Of a DNA stretch of 17,920 bases, positions 1 through 8,700 are shown in pieces. Source of the stretch: Nitrospiraceae bacterium UBA6905 (lineage in GTDB: Bacteria > Nitrospirota > Thermodesulfovibrionia > Thermodesulfovibrionales > UBA6898); contig DKBH01000127.1 in NCBI GenBank assembly GCA_002451165.1, positions 1 through 17,920 of the forward strand. Reading direction: 5' to 3'. The notes below the pieces were generated by a model that was not told the DNA's origin, did no database searches, and was given only the letters and a program-made list of their open reading frames with translations. Position numbers and translations under genes: made by a program. Numbering within the stretch: the stretch's first letter is position 1; each line of letters opens with the position of its first letter.

Positions 1-194
1 TAAAAGTACTGCTCATCTGAAGAGTTATCTGTCCATGTCAGCTTTATTTGCGAGTAGGACAGGGCTGTAGCCGTCAGACCAGAGGGAGCGTTCGGTACCG
101 CGGCCCACAGGAGGCCTGCCGGCAGCGTGAAGAATATGATAAGGGAGATTGCAGTCAAAAAAAGATACCTTTGCGATCCGAGCATCCGTCTCAT
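1..194 (-). CDS. Exported fibronectin type III protein, N-terminal part only (runs off left edge)
   Basis: The frame is open from an ATG at 194 to the window edge, giving 64 codons. It begins with a basic start (MRRMLGSQRY), a hydrophobic stretch at about residues 11-31 and a likely signal peptidase site after LLWA. The mature part starts at once with a typical Fn3 opening: VPNAPSGLTATA, then QIKLTWTDNSSDE. Such domains usually lie in tandem in secreted or cell-surface proteins and mediate binding. The start is well supported: a GGAGGT ribosome-binding site lies seven to eight bases upstream, inside the last codons of the preceding gene, and the ATG overlaps that gene's TGA stop (ATGA). This implies translational coupling and membership of the same operon. 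The rest of the protein and any catalytic domain lie outside the window. Confidence 0.85.
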   Translation of the reverse strand, partial: MRRMLGSQRYLFLTAISLIIFFTLPAGLLWAAVPNAPSGLTATALSYSQIKLTWTDNSSDEQYF

Positions 195-3100
195 TGGTTC
201 ACCTCCACACCTTGCAGGCGAATGTCGATGCGGATACGTTTATCTCCATCAGGAACGACTGTCGTCGGGGTCAACGTCTTGCTCGCTTCGATCCTTATGG
301 AAGGAGAGACATATATAGCATAGGAATTTTCCAGGACAACGCTGCCTCCCGAACGAATCTTCACTGTCACTGGATATTGCCCGCTTGCGGCAAAAGTATA
401 GGTAAATTTACCCAGTTCTATGGTCTTTAGCGGTTCGGATGGCGCTATGGTGAAGTCCACTGTGCCTCTGTTTATGAGATTCCCATTAGGCGCCCTAACT
501 TCATATTCCGCCGAAAGCGGCACATCCACATTCGAGCTGTTGGTCACGGACGCAGAAACAGCAATCGTCTCGCTCGATCCGATGTTCAGGAATTTGGGAG
601 TTATAAGGGGGACAATACTGTCTATCGCAACAGTCGAAGCAATACCAAAGGTCGTATAGCCATCTGCAAGGAGGACGCCCTTTCCGGAGTCGACTACGCT
701 GAGGATAACAGTATAATATCCCGGAGGATATATGCTTGCGTCCCATTGCAGGGATATGGGCTCCGGGCTGTTTGGCATCAATGTTACATAAGGGGCTGCA
801 CCATAGGCGATAGCAGACAATAGGTTATTGTCCTGATCCATAACGTGTGCGGTAATCATAACATCCACCGGAGTCGCACCCGTATTCTTTATGTTTGCAG
901 TTATCGTTACTGTATTTTTCGCAGAATAGCTTTCTTTGTCGGTTCCAAGAGCAATAATTTGTATGTCACTTGCCTGACTTCGGCTGAGACCGACATCTAT
1001 CACATATTGCCCGTATGCCTCCGTATGCACGTTGTTGAAGCTGGTGTCATAGCCTGCAGCCGACGCCTTGAGGTTGAATTCCAGGAGGTTGATGCCGGAA
1101 AGGGTATATGCGCCGGAGGAGTCGGTCTTCGCAGCCATGGTTGTTCCGACAAGTACGACGTCCGCATTTGATATCGCATTGCCCGTAGAGGCATCCGTGA
1201 CCCTCCCGGTTACGGTTGTGCTCGTTAAAGTCGGGGATAAGAATATGGTCTGCATATCCGTTGTCGACCTGTCTGTTATGATGATCTGATATTTCTGACT
1301 GAGATACCCGGAAAAAGAAATATTCACCTGTTGCGTGCCCGGGGTGACCCCGGATATGGTGAAGACGCCTTGTGCATCAGTTGTTGTTTGGGAGCCTCCT
1401 GAAATGGAGACGACAGCGCCTATTATCGGTGTATTTGCGGCTGAGTCAAAAACCTTTCCTCTGAGAGCCCCGGGTTGCGGCAGAGGGGTCATCTGAATAT
1501 CAAAGAACGACACTTCTCCTGCAGTTATGGTCAAACTCCCATTCAGCGAATAATATCCGGACTTCGATGCGGTAAAAGTTATTGAACCCGGGGTGATGTC
1601 GGCTATCACAAAGCCGCCGTCTGTCCCCGTAGCAGCGCTGCCGGTGAATGCGCCGGTTACGGCAATCGTTACCCCCTCAAGGGGCTGACCTGTTTCTGCA
1701 TCCGTAACAGTCCCCTTCATTACCCCGACTGACGGGTTCGCCGTAAGAGGCAGAACACCCAGGTCCAGGATAAAGCCCGCGGTCATATTCACGGTCGCCG
1801 ATATATCGGAATAACCCGAAAGCGAATACGTTATCTTCTGCTCGCCCGGCGGAATACCTGATAAAGTATAACTCCCCGCCGGGTCGGTCATAGTCTTTAT
1901 GTTCGCATTGCTCTGAAGGACCACCGAAACGCCATTCAGGGGCTGTCCTGTGGCCGCGTCCTTCACAACGCCCTTTATCGTGCCGGGAGTAATGTTCGAA
2001 GAAAGAGGGACTGTCCCAAGATCAGCAACGGAGCCTGAGATAATAGCTGCAGAGACCCTCGCCGAGGCATAACCGGCATATGAAAAAATAATGCTCTGCG
2101 TGCCTATCGGTATATTGGATATCGTGAAATTGCCGGCAGAATCCGTAAGGGCGGATATGTTCGCATCGTCCTGAAGGGTAACGGATACCTCGCTTAAGGG
2201 CTGTCTTGTAACAGCGTCAACAACCTGTCCGGTCGCTGAACCTGTTGCAGGCTGAGTCGACACAGGACTCAATTGAGCATAGAAGAACAGCACTTCGCCC
2301 GCAGAGATTGTTCCGGTATTTGAGACCGGGATATATCCATCCTTTGATGCGGTTAACGTTAGGGCGCCCGGTGTAACATTACCGATAATGAAGCTCCCGT
2401 CAGCTCCCGTTGAAGCGGTTCCTGTAAAAGAGCCTTTGACCTCAATGACAGCATTGGCTAAAGGCTCCCCGTTTGTACTATCAGTGACAGAACCTCTTAT
2501 GATGCCCGCCGTCGACATCGGATAAAGCGAGCTGGTCCCAATGTCCATGATCGAACCTGCCGAGCTGCTTACAGGAATCGTTGTCGTCAAATAGCCTGAA
2601 AGAGAAAAACTGATATTCCGGCTGCCTGCGGGGACTTTCGAGAGCGTAAAATTCCCCAAGACATCAGTTACCGCCGTAACGGTTGCATCAGAAACCAGAA
2701 CCACGGTCACTTTGCTGAGCGGCTGATTCGTCGTTCCGTCTATGACCTTTCCTGTGACCGTGCTCGTTGTGGGCCGGGGCGGGATTGAAGGCAGGTCTTT
2801 GGTCAGGTAAAGCACCTTCACGGCAAGTGCAGTGCTGTAAGGGTCTTCAAACCATGAACCATCTGCCGATTGCTGCGATATCAGATAATAAAGCGCATTC
2901 CCTAAGACAGTCCCGTCGGTGGTACGTCCGGACAATGCTATGTACGCAAGCGCAGTTTCATAAACCGTCGAGGGCGAGCTCCCAAAACCTCCATCGGAGT
3001 TCTGGTGACTAAGTATATAATTCTTTGCTTTCTCAATTGCTGACGCAATGGCGAGTGTACTGGTGATTTCTTGTAGGACGCCTGATACCATTGCTGCCAT

Positions 3101-4654
3101 AAGAACATTGCTGTCGTCTTCCTGATAAAAACCCCATCCGCCGTCAGAGTTTTGTCTTGATATGAGGTATTCAACAGACGTTGAAACGACATTTTGATCG
3201 GCATTCTGAATCCCGATCAGGGCCTTTAAAGCAAAAGCAGTGTCCATCAGGGTGCTTCTGTAGATGCCGTTGCTCCCCCAGCCGCCGTCTGTATTCCGCC
3301 TCGAAATCAATTCGCTCACCAAGGACTGCACGTCCTGTCCTGACGCGGAGAGCGCAGTGATCTTCCGAGACAAATGATCTACATTCATCGAGCTTGCAGC
3401 GCCGAGCCATTGAAGACCATTTGCGTAATTCGCCTGAGCGGTCGTGAAATCCTTTAAAGTTATTGCTGCTTCCTCCGTGTCCCTGACAGCGGTCTGGGCC
3501 ATATTCTGCCAGCTTCCATCGCTTTTCTGGTTGCTCATCAGCCAGGCAACTCCAGCGTCCATGCCGGCAGGTGCGGGGCTCGGAGGCGGCGGAGGAGGTC
3601 CGCCGGGATTACTCGGGATATTGCCAATCGGAGATGGGACGACCTGCACGAGGCCCTTGCCGTCGGTGAGGATCGAATACCGTGTCATCCAGCCGCTGCG
3701 GACAAGCTCGAGCCCGTACAATTCACTTCCGGTAAATGTGCCAGGCGACGTAATGAAGATAAATGCGGTTTTAAATGATTTTTGAGAATCAGTGGGGCCG
3801 GGGACCCTCTCTCCTTCCGCCGCGATAATGTCGTTGATCGTGATATATCTGGCAGTCCCCGGAATTGTAATCCCGATTTCGGACACTCTTTTCGGATCGA
3901 TTTCAGGATTGTCGATGAGCAGCATCGGCGGTACCTGTGATTTATCGACAAATCCCATAAGGTATAAATCAAGCGGGCTGTAATACTTCCTTGCCTTGAT
4001 AGAGGTAAATGTGCCATTTCCGTTGTCCTGCCATGTGTTTCCATACATGAGCGACGCATCGGTATTGAGCAGAAAACTCCAGTGGCTCTGGTCTTTACCG
4101 AGAAGGGCTGTGCTGATTGATCCGTCGGGATTTTTGATTTTCACATGGGCTGCCCACCTGTGCATCATCTCATGGCTTATGGTATCGAGGGTAAAATCAA
4201 ACTTGGGATCAAGAGGGTCCATCGACAGGTTCGCGATATTCCCCATGTCTATCGTCCCCTGGAGTTTGGAGTTGCTTCCGTAGAAAGTGGAATTATCAAA
4301 CAACTCCTGTCCGATACCATGTGTATCGTTTTTCACCCCATGATAAAAGGCGACCGTGTCTGCACTGGACATCTTGAAATCGAAATTGGTGAAAATGACA
4401 AGGAAGTCATATTCGTCCTTGTGAGTTCTGAAGAATTCGTTTGCGATAGCCTGCCTGGGAATTGCGTTCGATAAGCCGTCAGGATTTTTCTCATCATAAT
4501 TGCCGGTCACTTCCATGACGGTAACGTTGCCATAATCACCGAGGGTCGTGGCTGTGAAGTCAGCAGAAGCAAAAGACGAAAGGAATAGTAGCAGGGCAAA
4601 GATCAAGGCGGACCGTATAGCTTTCACCCCTGACCTCATAATCCTTTTCTGCAT
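191..4654 (-). CDS. Exported multidomain protein: HExxH metallopeptidase-like, alpha/alpha-toroid, 7 carboxypeptidase-regulatory-like repeats, 2 Ig-like domains
   Basis: I start this at ATG 4654 (1487 aa), because GGAGGT lies just upstream and a clean signal peptide follows (MQKRIMRSG, hydrophobic core, cleavage near FASA|DF). An ATG at 4693 is in frame but has no ribosome-binding site. Domains in 1487-aa numbering: about 35-340 is a metallopeptidase-like region with HEMMH at 161-165 and a later YYSPLDLYLMG segment; 355-364 is a proline-rich linker; 365-622 is an alpha/alpha-toroid of the prenyltransferase/squalene-cyclase repeat type with five (Q/R)xxDG(G/S)(W/F) motifs; 632-1224 has seven carboxypeptidase-regulatory-like beta-sandwiches; 1227-1450 holds two further Ig-like beta domains. 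No DxDD cyclase motif is visible, so the toroid is probably a binding or structural module. There is no obvious membrane anchor or sorting signal at the C-terminus. The protein is probably secreted or at the outer surface; its substrate is unknown. The upstream gene ends 49 bases before this start. Confidence 0.85.
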   Translation of the reverse strand: MQKRIMRSGVKAIRSALIFALLLFLSSFASADFTATTLGDYGNVTVMEVTGNYDEKNPDGLSNAIPRQAIANEFFRTHKDEYDFLVIFTNFDFKMSSADTVAFYHGVKNDTHGIGQELFDNSTFYGSNSKLQGTIDMGNIANLSMDPLDPKFDFTLDTISHEMMHRWAAHVKIKNPDGSISTALLGKDQSHWSFLLNTDASLMYGNTWQDNGNGTFTSIKARKYYSPLDLYLMGFVDKSQVPPMLLIDNPEIDPKRVSEIGITIPGTARYITINDIIAAEGERVPGPTDSQKSFKTAFIFITSPGTFTGSELYGLELVRSGWMTRYSILTDGKGLVQVVPSPIGNIPSNPGGPPPPPPSPAPAGMDAGVAWLMSNQKSDGSWQNMAQTAVRDTEEAAITLKDFTTAQANYANGLQWLGAASSMNVDHLSRKITALSASGQDVQSLVSELISRRNTDGGWGSNGIYRSTLMDTAFALKALIGIQNADQNVVSTSVEYLISRQNSDGGWGFYQEDDSNVLMAAMVSGVLQEITSTLAIASAIEKAKNYILSHQNSDGGFGSSPSTVYETALAYIALSGRTTDGTVLGNALYYLISQQSADGSWFEDPYSTALAVKVLYLTKDLPSIPPRPTTSTVTGKVIDGTTNQPLSKVTVVLVSDATVTAVTDVLGNFTLSKVPAGSRNISFSLSGYLTTTIPVSSSAGSIMDIGTSSLYPMSTAGIIRGSVTDSTNGEPLANAVIEVKGSFTGTASTGADGSFIIGNVTPGALTLTASKDGYIPVSNTGTISAGEVLFFYAQLSPVSTQPATGSATGQVVDAVTRQPLSEVSVTLQDDANISALTDSAGNFTISNIPIGTQSIIFSYAGYASARVSAAIISGSVADLGTVPLSSNITPGTIKGVVKDAATGQPLNGVSVVLQSNANIKTMTDPAGSYTLSGIPPGEQKITYSLSGYSDISATVNMTAGFILDLGVLPLTANPSVGVMKGTVTDAETGQPLEGVTIAVTGAFTGSAATGTDGGFVIADITPGSITFTASKSGYYSLNGSLTITAGEVSFFDIQMTPLPQPGALRGKVFDSAANTPIIGAVVSISGGSQTTTDAQGVFTISGVTPGTQQVNISFSGYLSQKYQIIITDRSTTDMQTIFLSPTLTSTTVTGRVTDASTGNAISNADVVLVGTTMAAKTDSSGAYTLSGINLLEFNLKASAAGYDTSFNNVHTEAYGQYVIDVGLSRSQASDIQIIALGTDKESYSAKNTVTITANIKNTGATPVDVMITAHVMDQDNNLLSAIAYGAAPYVTLMPNSPEPISLQWDASIYPPGYYTVILSVVDSGKGVLLADGYTTFGIASTVAIDSIVPLITPKFLNIGSSETIAVSASVTNSSNVDVPLSAEYEVRAPNGNLINRGTVDFTIAPSEPLKTIELGKFTYTFAASGQYPVTVKIRSGGSVVLENSYAIYVSPSIRIEASKTLTPTTVVPDGDKRIRIDIRLQGVEVNQ
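983..2761 (-). repeat. Seven tandem carboxypeptidase-regulatory-like domains
   Basis: Seven units of roughly 80 residues each begin with a strand such as VTGKVIDG, IIRGSVTDS, ATGQVVDA, TIKGVVKDA, VMKGTVTDA, ALRGKVFDS or VTGRVTDA. Each continues with (Q/E)PL..V.V, a D..G.F/YTL turn, a PG turn and a SGY segment. Units 1, 3 and 4 resemble one another. Units 2 and 5 form a second type (GSFTGTASTGADGSF versus GAFTGSAATGTDGGF, both ending ITAGEV or ISAGEV then FF). These beta-sandwiches usually serve as stalks or ligand-binding modules in exported proteins. Confidence 0.85.
2789..3562 (-). other. Alpha/alpha-toroid (prenyltransferase/squalene-oxidase-like) repeat region
   Basis: Within the 1487-aa protein, the motifs QKSDGSW, RNTDGGW, QNSDGGW, QNSDGGF and QSADGSW recur, the last four 44-50 residues apart, each followed by helices rich in Ala, Leu and Thr (for example DTAFALKAL, YETALAYIAL, YSTALAVKVL). 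This is the signature of alpha/alpha-barrel repeats seen in squalene cyclases, protein prenyltransferases, transcobalamin-like proteins and the thioester domain of alpha-2-macroglobulins. No thioester CGEQ motif and no DxDD acid is present, so catalysis of cyclisation is unlikely. Confidence 0.75.
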
Positions 4655-4703
4655 CTTACCTCCATGCTCTCTACAAGTGTCATAAGTCTTCATCTGTGCC
4701 TAT

Positions 4704-5069
4704 CTATTGCGGCTTGTACAGCTCAGGCCGGCTGTCTGGTGTCCTCTTCAGCCGCTCAACCTTCTGTCTTCCCTCATCCAGTCGTATAATGACTGTCTCA
4801 ACACCGCGCTCAGTCTGCTCCTCAATAACCACCCTGCCTGAAGTGATCTCGACGACCTTTGCGTTCTTTCCTATCGCGTCTCCGGGCTTGATCATCTTCA
4901 TCGACCCATCGTCCATCTTCACAATCGCCCGTTCGTCCTGAGGAGAGATTTTGAAGAGGTGGATAGTGTCGATAGATTCTGCATGGACGAACGTACTCGC
5001 GCTGAATATTAATGAATTGTAAATCATTGAACGCACCAGCCATCTGAAATACTTATAGCCTTTACTCAT
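4704..5069 (-). CDS. Small exported protein with a PilP/GspC-like beta domain
   Basis: I chose the ATG at 5069 (121 aa), because the frame's earlier ATGs at 5138 and 5126 lie inside the preceding gene; the ribosome-binding site is weak for either choice. A basic N-terminus and hydrophobic segment end at a likely signal peptidase site (TFVHA|ES). Residues 38-95 carry a compact beta-rich domain with the pattern AIVKMDDGSMKMIKPGDAI, then KVVEITSGRVVIEE and VIIRL. This order, a residue-binding strand, a K.GD.I turn, then a V..I..GRVVIEE strand pair, is typical of the homology region shared by type IV pilus PilP and type II secretion GspC. The charged tail (RQKVERLKRT) is unlike those proteins. 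No pilus or secretion gene is nearby, so the family assignment is inference. It may be a periplasmic adaptor for the large exported neighbours. Confidence 0.7.
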   Translation of the reverse strand: MSKGYKYFRWLVRSMIYNSLIFSASTFVHAESIDTIHLFKISPQDERAIVKMDDGSMKMIKPGDAIGKNAKVVEITSGRVVIEEQTERGVETVIIRLDEGRQKVERLKRTPDSRPELYKPQ

Positions 5070-5097
5070 CAAGGTTCTTGCTTTCAACAAGATGCCA

Positions 5098-5772
5098 TCA
5101 TTTCTTGTATGGCTTGACAAGCACATCAACGTTAGCACTGAAGTTGCCGTTTCTTACCGTGATCTTTGCCTTACCGATGCCCTGAGCAACAACCTTTCCC
5201 TCTTTATCGACAGTCACTACTTTTTCATCACTGCTGGCATAGGTAGTGCCAGAGGCTGAGGATGTCAGTATCCTATTGACACCGTCTGAATATTGGCCGT
5301 GAACACTTAGTTCTGATTTCTCATAGGTCTCTATATCGGTAGCACTGCTTCCCGCAGGCAACTTTTCCAGCAGCACAAGTGTGCTGCCAGAAACGACTTT
5401 TGATCCAGCCATTATCCCCTGTAAAACCACATTGGGAGGGAGTTTGACGAAGAGAGTACGCTTCAGCAGAAGTTCTTTACCGTTTCTATCATAACCAGCG
5501 ACTGAAAAACTGATGATTCCTATTGACTCGTCTCTTGGTATCTCTACTTCTGCTTTGTATTCATTAGTTATGAGGTTATAATTCATAGGGACACCCTCTA
5601 TAAGCACCTCTTTCCAATCTTCTCCAGGAGCAGGCTGCACTATCACCGTTAATCTATCTCCTTGATAGACAACTTGTCCTTCCTTAGGTGATAGTATTTG
5701 CAGGGCAAAGGCTCCATGATTATTACAAGCAATGAAACTAAACAGAATAATCACAATCGACAATCCTTTCAT
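5098..5772 (-). CDS. Exported protein with C-terminal Big2 (bacterial Ig-like group 2) domain
   Basis: This 224-aa protein starts at an ATG with a good GAGGAG ribosome-binding site and lies 17 bases after the giant gene's stop. Residues 1-24 form a signal sequence; FSFIAC could be a weak lipobox (Cys16), but cleavage after GAFA is equally possible. Residues 25-112 form an Ig-like beta domain (ILSPKEGQVVYQGD near the start, a motif of surface adhesins and NEAT-like stalks). Residues 113-142 are a linker. Residues 150-222 match a Big2 domain, with YASSDEKVVTVDKEGKVVAQ, then GIGKAKITVRNG and a final VDVLV strand. Big2 domains are found in intimin-like adhesins and secreted stalk proteins. No catalytic residues are seen. 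It is probably a structural or anchoring partner of the neighbouring large proteins. Confidence 0.8.
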   Translation of the reverse strand: MKGLSIVIILFSFIACNNHGAFALQILSPKEGQVVYQGDRLTVIVQPAPGEDWKEVLIEGVPMNYNLITNEYKAEVEIPRDESIGIISFSVAGYDRNGKELLLKRTLFVKLPPNVVLQGIMAGSKVVSGSTLVLLEKLPAGSSATDIETYEKSELSVHGQYSDGVNRILTSSASGTTYASSDEKVVTVDKEGKVVAQGIGKAKITVRNGNFSANVDVLVKPYKK

Positions 5773-5789
5773 TTCAATCTCCTCACTTC

Positions 5790-8700
5790 TTACTTTGTAA
5801 ACAACTCTGAGTCACGTGGTTCATCAATTAGCTCTCTAATGCGATCAATAGTTTTAATTGAATTTCTCACTGAAAAATGATCAGTATCATAAACTTTCGT
5901 TGAGTGTTGATCTATCACTCCGCCGATTTGACTAGTCTGCTTAACGATACGATCGTTTGTTTCAGCTTCAGCGCCAAATATAGCGACTCTCGTAAAACCA
6001 CATCGTGATATGATATATCTCCATAGACCGAATATTTCAATGTCATATCCATCCGCATTTGCGCCAGTCAAGCCGACAATTGTATGAGCACTTAGTGTTT
6101 GTGATAAAGCAGGATAGTCCTTCCACCGGCCTTTTGAGGTCAATCCTTGAGGAAGCTGTGGCGGCAGAGCACCAGTCGCAAGATCATCGATTGCTCCATC
6201 CTTCGGTGTAAGCGGATGTGGCTCTACAGATCGTTCATAAGGCCCTATAACTCTTATTTTGCTACCTCTTTCAAAGCTATCAAGTGTGCGCAAGCAATCT
6301 TGATTAGTTGAAAAGAAGTCACGTGTATTAGGGCCCCTATAGACAAGCAGCAGATCTGCCAACTCTGATCCCCTATGCGGGGTTGCAATAGTTATGAATC
6401 GTCGTATTACGTCATTACAGTCATTGTTGAATCTTTCTTTTTGCTGTTTGCAAAACTCCCTTGTCAGAAGACCACCCATGCTGTGGGCTATGATGTCAAT
6501 CTTGGAGGAGGCGAAGCCCTCTCTTATTAAGTCGGTTAATTTAGTATTTATAGTTGTCCTAAGTTTAGCAGCATGTTTGACAATACTGCTAACCTGTCCG
6601 CTTTCGGAATAATCAACCCTTGCAATACTATATTGGCTCCTATCATTGAGTTTCGGCTCAAACTCATCCCATGCTTTGGCATTTCCCCATAACCCATGCA
6701 CCAGCACGACAGGCGGGCGTTTGAGTTTTATCGCTGGGAGCATTTCACCGTCGGCAAGAAGAGAATCCGTCAGATCAAGTGTCGGCTGAATTTGACGCTC
6801 AGGTATGTCTTTATCATTGGATTCCTGCGATGTGCCCCACCTTACAAAGGTCGCCGGTGCTCTGTAAACTGCCTCTGCAATTCCGTCTGCATTGAATGTT
6901 ACGTAAAGGGCTTCAGTAGGATTATTGCTTCCGTCTACCAGAGTGCCTCTTACTGTGTTACTATTTGCTATAGGATCATTCTTCAACTGTGAATCATATA
7001 CTCTCCATATAAGATTTGAAAATGCTTCTCTATTGTGCTTCGCAATAAGCTGAAGCCGCAGTCTTGCTGCGCCATCAGTAACCGCCCCTTCCATCGGTGT
7101 GATGCCATCATCATCGGCCACCATCCTGAACTGCCCGATAGGAAGCGCTATCTCACTGCTCGTTATCTCCACATCGCTGCCTCTATTCAGCACCGCCTGC
7201 ACAGTATAATTCGAATTCACATCGAGTACGGAGCCTGCCGTTATGGTTGCCGAGTCACTCCCCTGCGACGCACCTCCCACCAGATACCCCTGCCAAGCTC
7301 CATCTTTGAATATGTCCAAGTCGACTATCGACGCATTGTATTCAGGGGGAAGGATGGTATATTTGATCTTCGTATCCGCATAGGAATATCCCTTTTCATT
7401 GAGGAACATGACTTTGGGCTCTATAACAACAGGCACATCCACACCGAAGAGTGTGTACGTAGCCTTTTGTTCAGAGCCTGTCGCTTGTTGCATCGGCTCC
7501 GCAGCATAAAATATCACCTGCTGCCCTCCCTTTAGAGTGATACTTGCTTCGGGCAGTTTGCAGGTACCGTTTGAGCACTGCAGGGAAGTATCCCTGTACT
7601 CTTTGATGGCAAGCGGCTTTGTTGAACCGGAATAGTCGGCCCCGAAAGAAGGTATCACAGTCCCTGTCACCATTGGGTTGTAGAGAACCTTCGGCACAGT
7701 AATCGTGGCTGTCCCACCTGCCTCCACAAGGTTGACCGAAGGGGACGGCCCTGTCGTGTATGGTGCGCGGTACTTGCCGTTGTGGAGATTTTCTGTAGCG
7801 CCCGCAGTGCCTCCGCCTGCAGTCGCTGAGAAGTTGACGGTACCGTTTGTGATCTTCTCAGTGATCACCTTGCCGGTAGTCACCAGATTCCAGCAGCTGC
7901 CTTCGCCGGATGAACAGGAGGTCGGCCCTTCAAGTTTTACATCGTCCCGCATCAGTACAAACTCTGCCGAGAGAGGCCCTTTAAGGGGAGTGCCTGCTCT
8001 GGAGGCATTAATGGGCTGGCCACTGTCGTTTACCGGCTGTAGATAGCGCAGGTAGACTCCAGGCGGGATATAGTTGTCTATAGCCCTGAAGCCTGACGTA
8101 TACAACTCGAAATATGTAGGCAAAAGGCCCGAGTTAACGACTGATGCCTCAACGCTGTATCTAGTAGCTACGGTATCGCCAAAGACAGCAGTGGCGATCG
8201 CTCCGTAGTATTGTGTTGTCACGGTGACTTCAGGTGATGACGCACAGTCTCCGTACAGGGGATACGGGTTTGTGCAGGTCTTTCTGTCATAGAACTCTAA
8301 GGGCTTCGGCTGAGGAGGAAGCGCCGTGCCTGCGTACCGGGGGTTGATGCCGACGGTCTTCATTCTAATTGACTGATTGGATATGGGATTTCCATACTTG
8401 TCAACCACTTTTGCCACAAGGCTTCCTGCCGGGTTGTTCGCCAGGCCAACTGCGCCGTCTCCATATATCTTCTTGATTTCGAATGGGGCATCCGGGGTCC
8501 CATAGAGGTTGAACGGCTGCTGAATAACGATACTGCCCGTGGTTGCTGTCACGAGATTCAAGCCGATCTGGGTGACGAATTCATCCTGTGCATCGATTTT
8601 TGTGTACATAGGATTGTCGGATGTCTTTGTGCCAAGAAGAAATCGGGCTCTTGCAACCCCGTCTTTGCCTGTTTTCACCTCTAAGGTTTCCTGAGGTTGT

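Noticed and set aside
2789..3562. Terpenoid cyclase (squalene-hopene cyclase) function
   Set aside because: The toroid repeats are present but the DxDD catalytic motif is not, and the protein is exported.
4655..4693. Alternative earlier start at 4693 for the HExxH/toroid protein
   Set aside because: No ribosome-binding site, and the added 13 residues would precede a complete signal peptide; the ATG at 4654 has GGAGGT.
5070..5138. Alternative earlier starts at 5138 or 5126 for the PilP/GspC-like protein
   Set aside because: They overlap the Big2 gene and put a hydrophilic extension before the signal peptide.
7035..7535. 166-aa open frame on the plus strand
   Set aside because: Antisense shadow of the Ig-like region of the giant gene; composition is Arg/His/Ile-rich with no domain.
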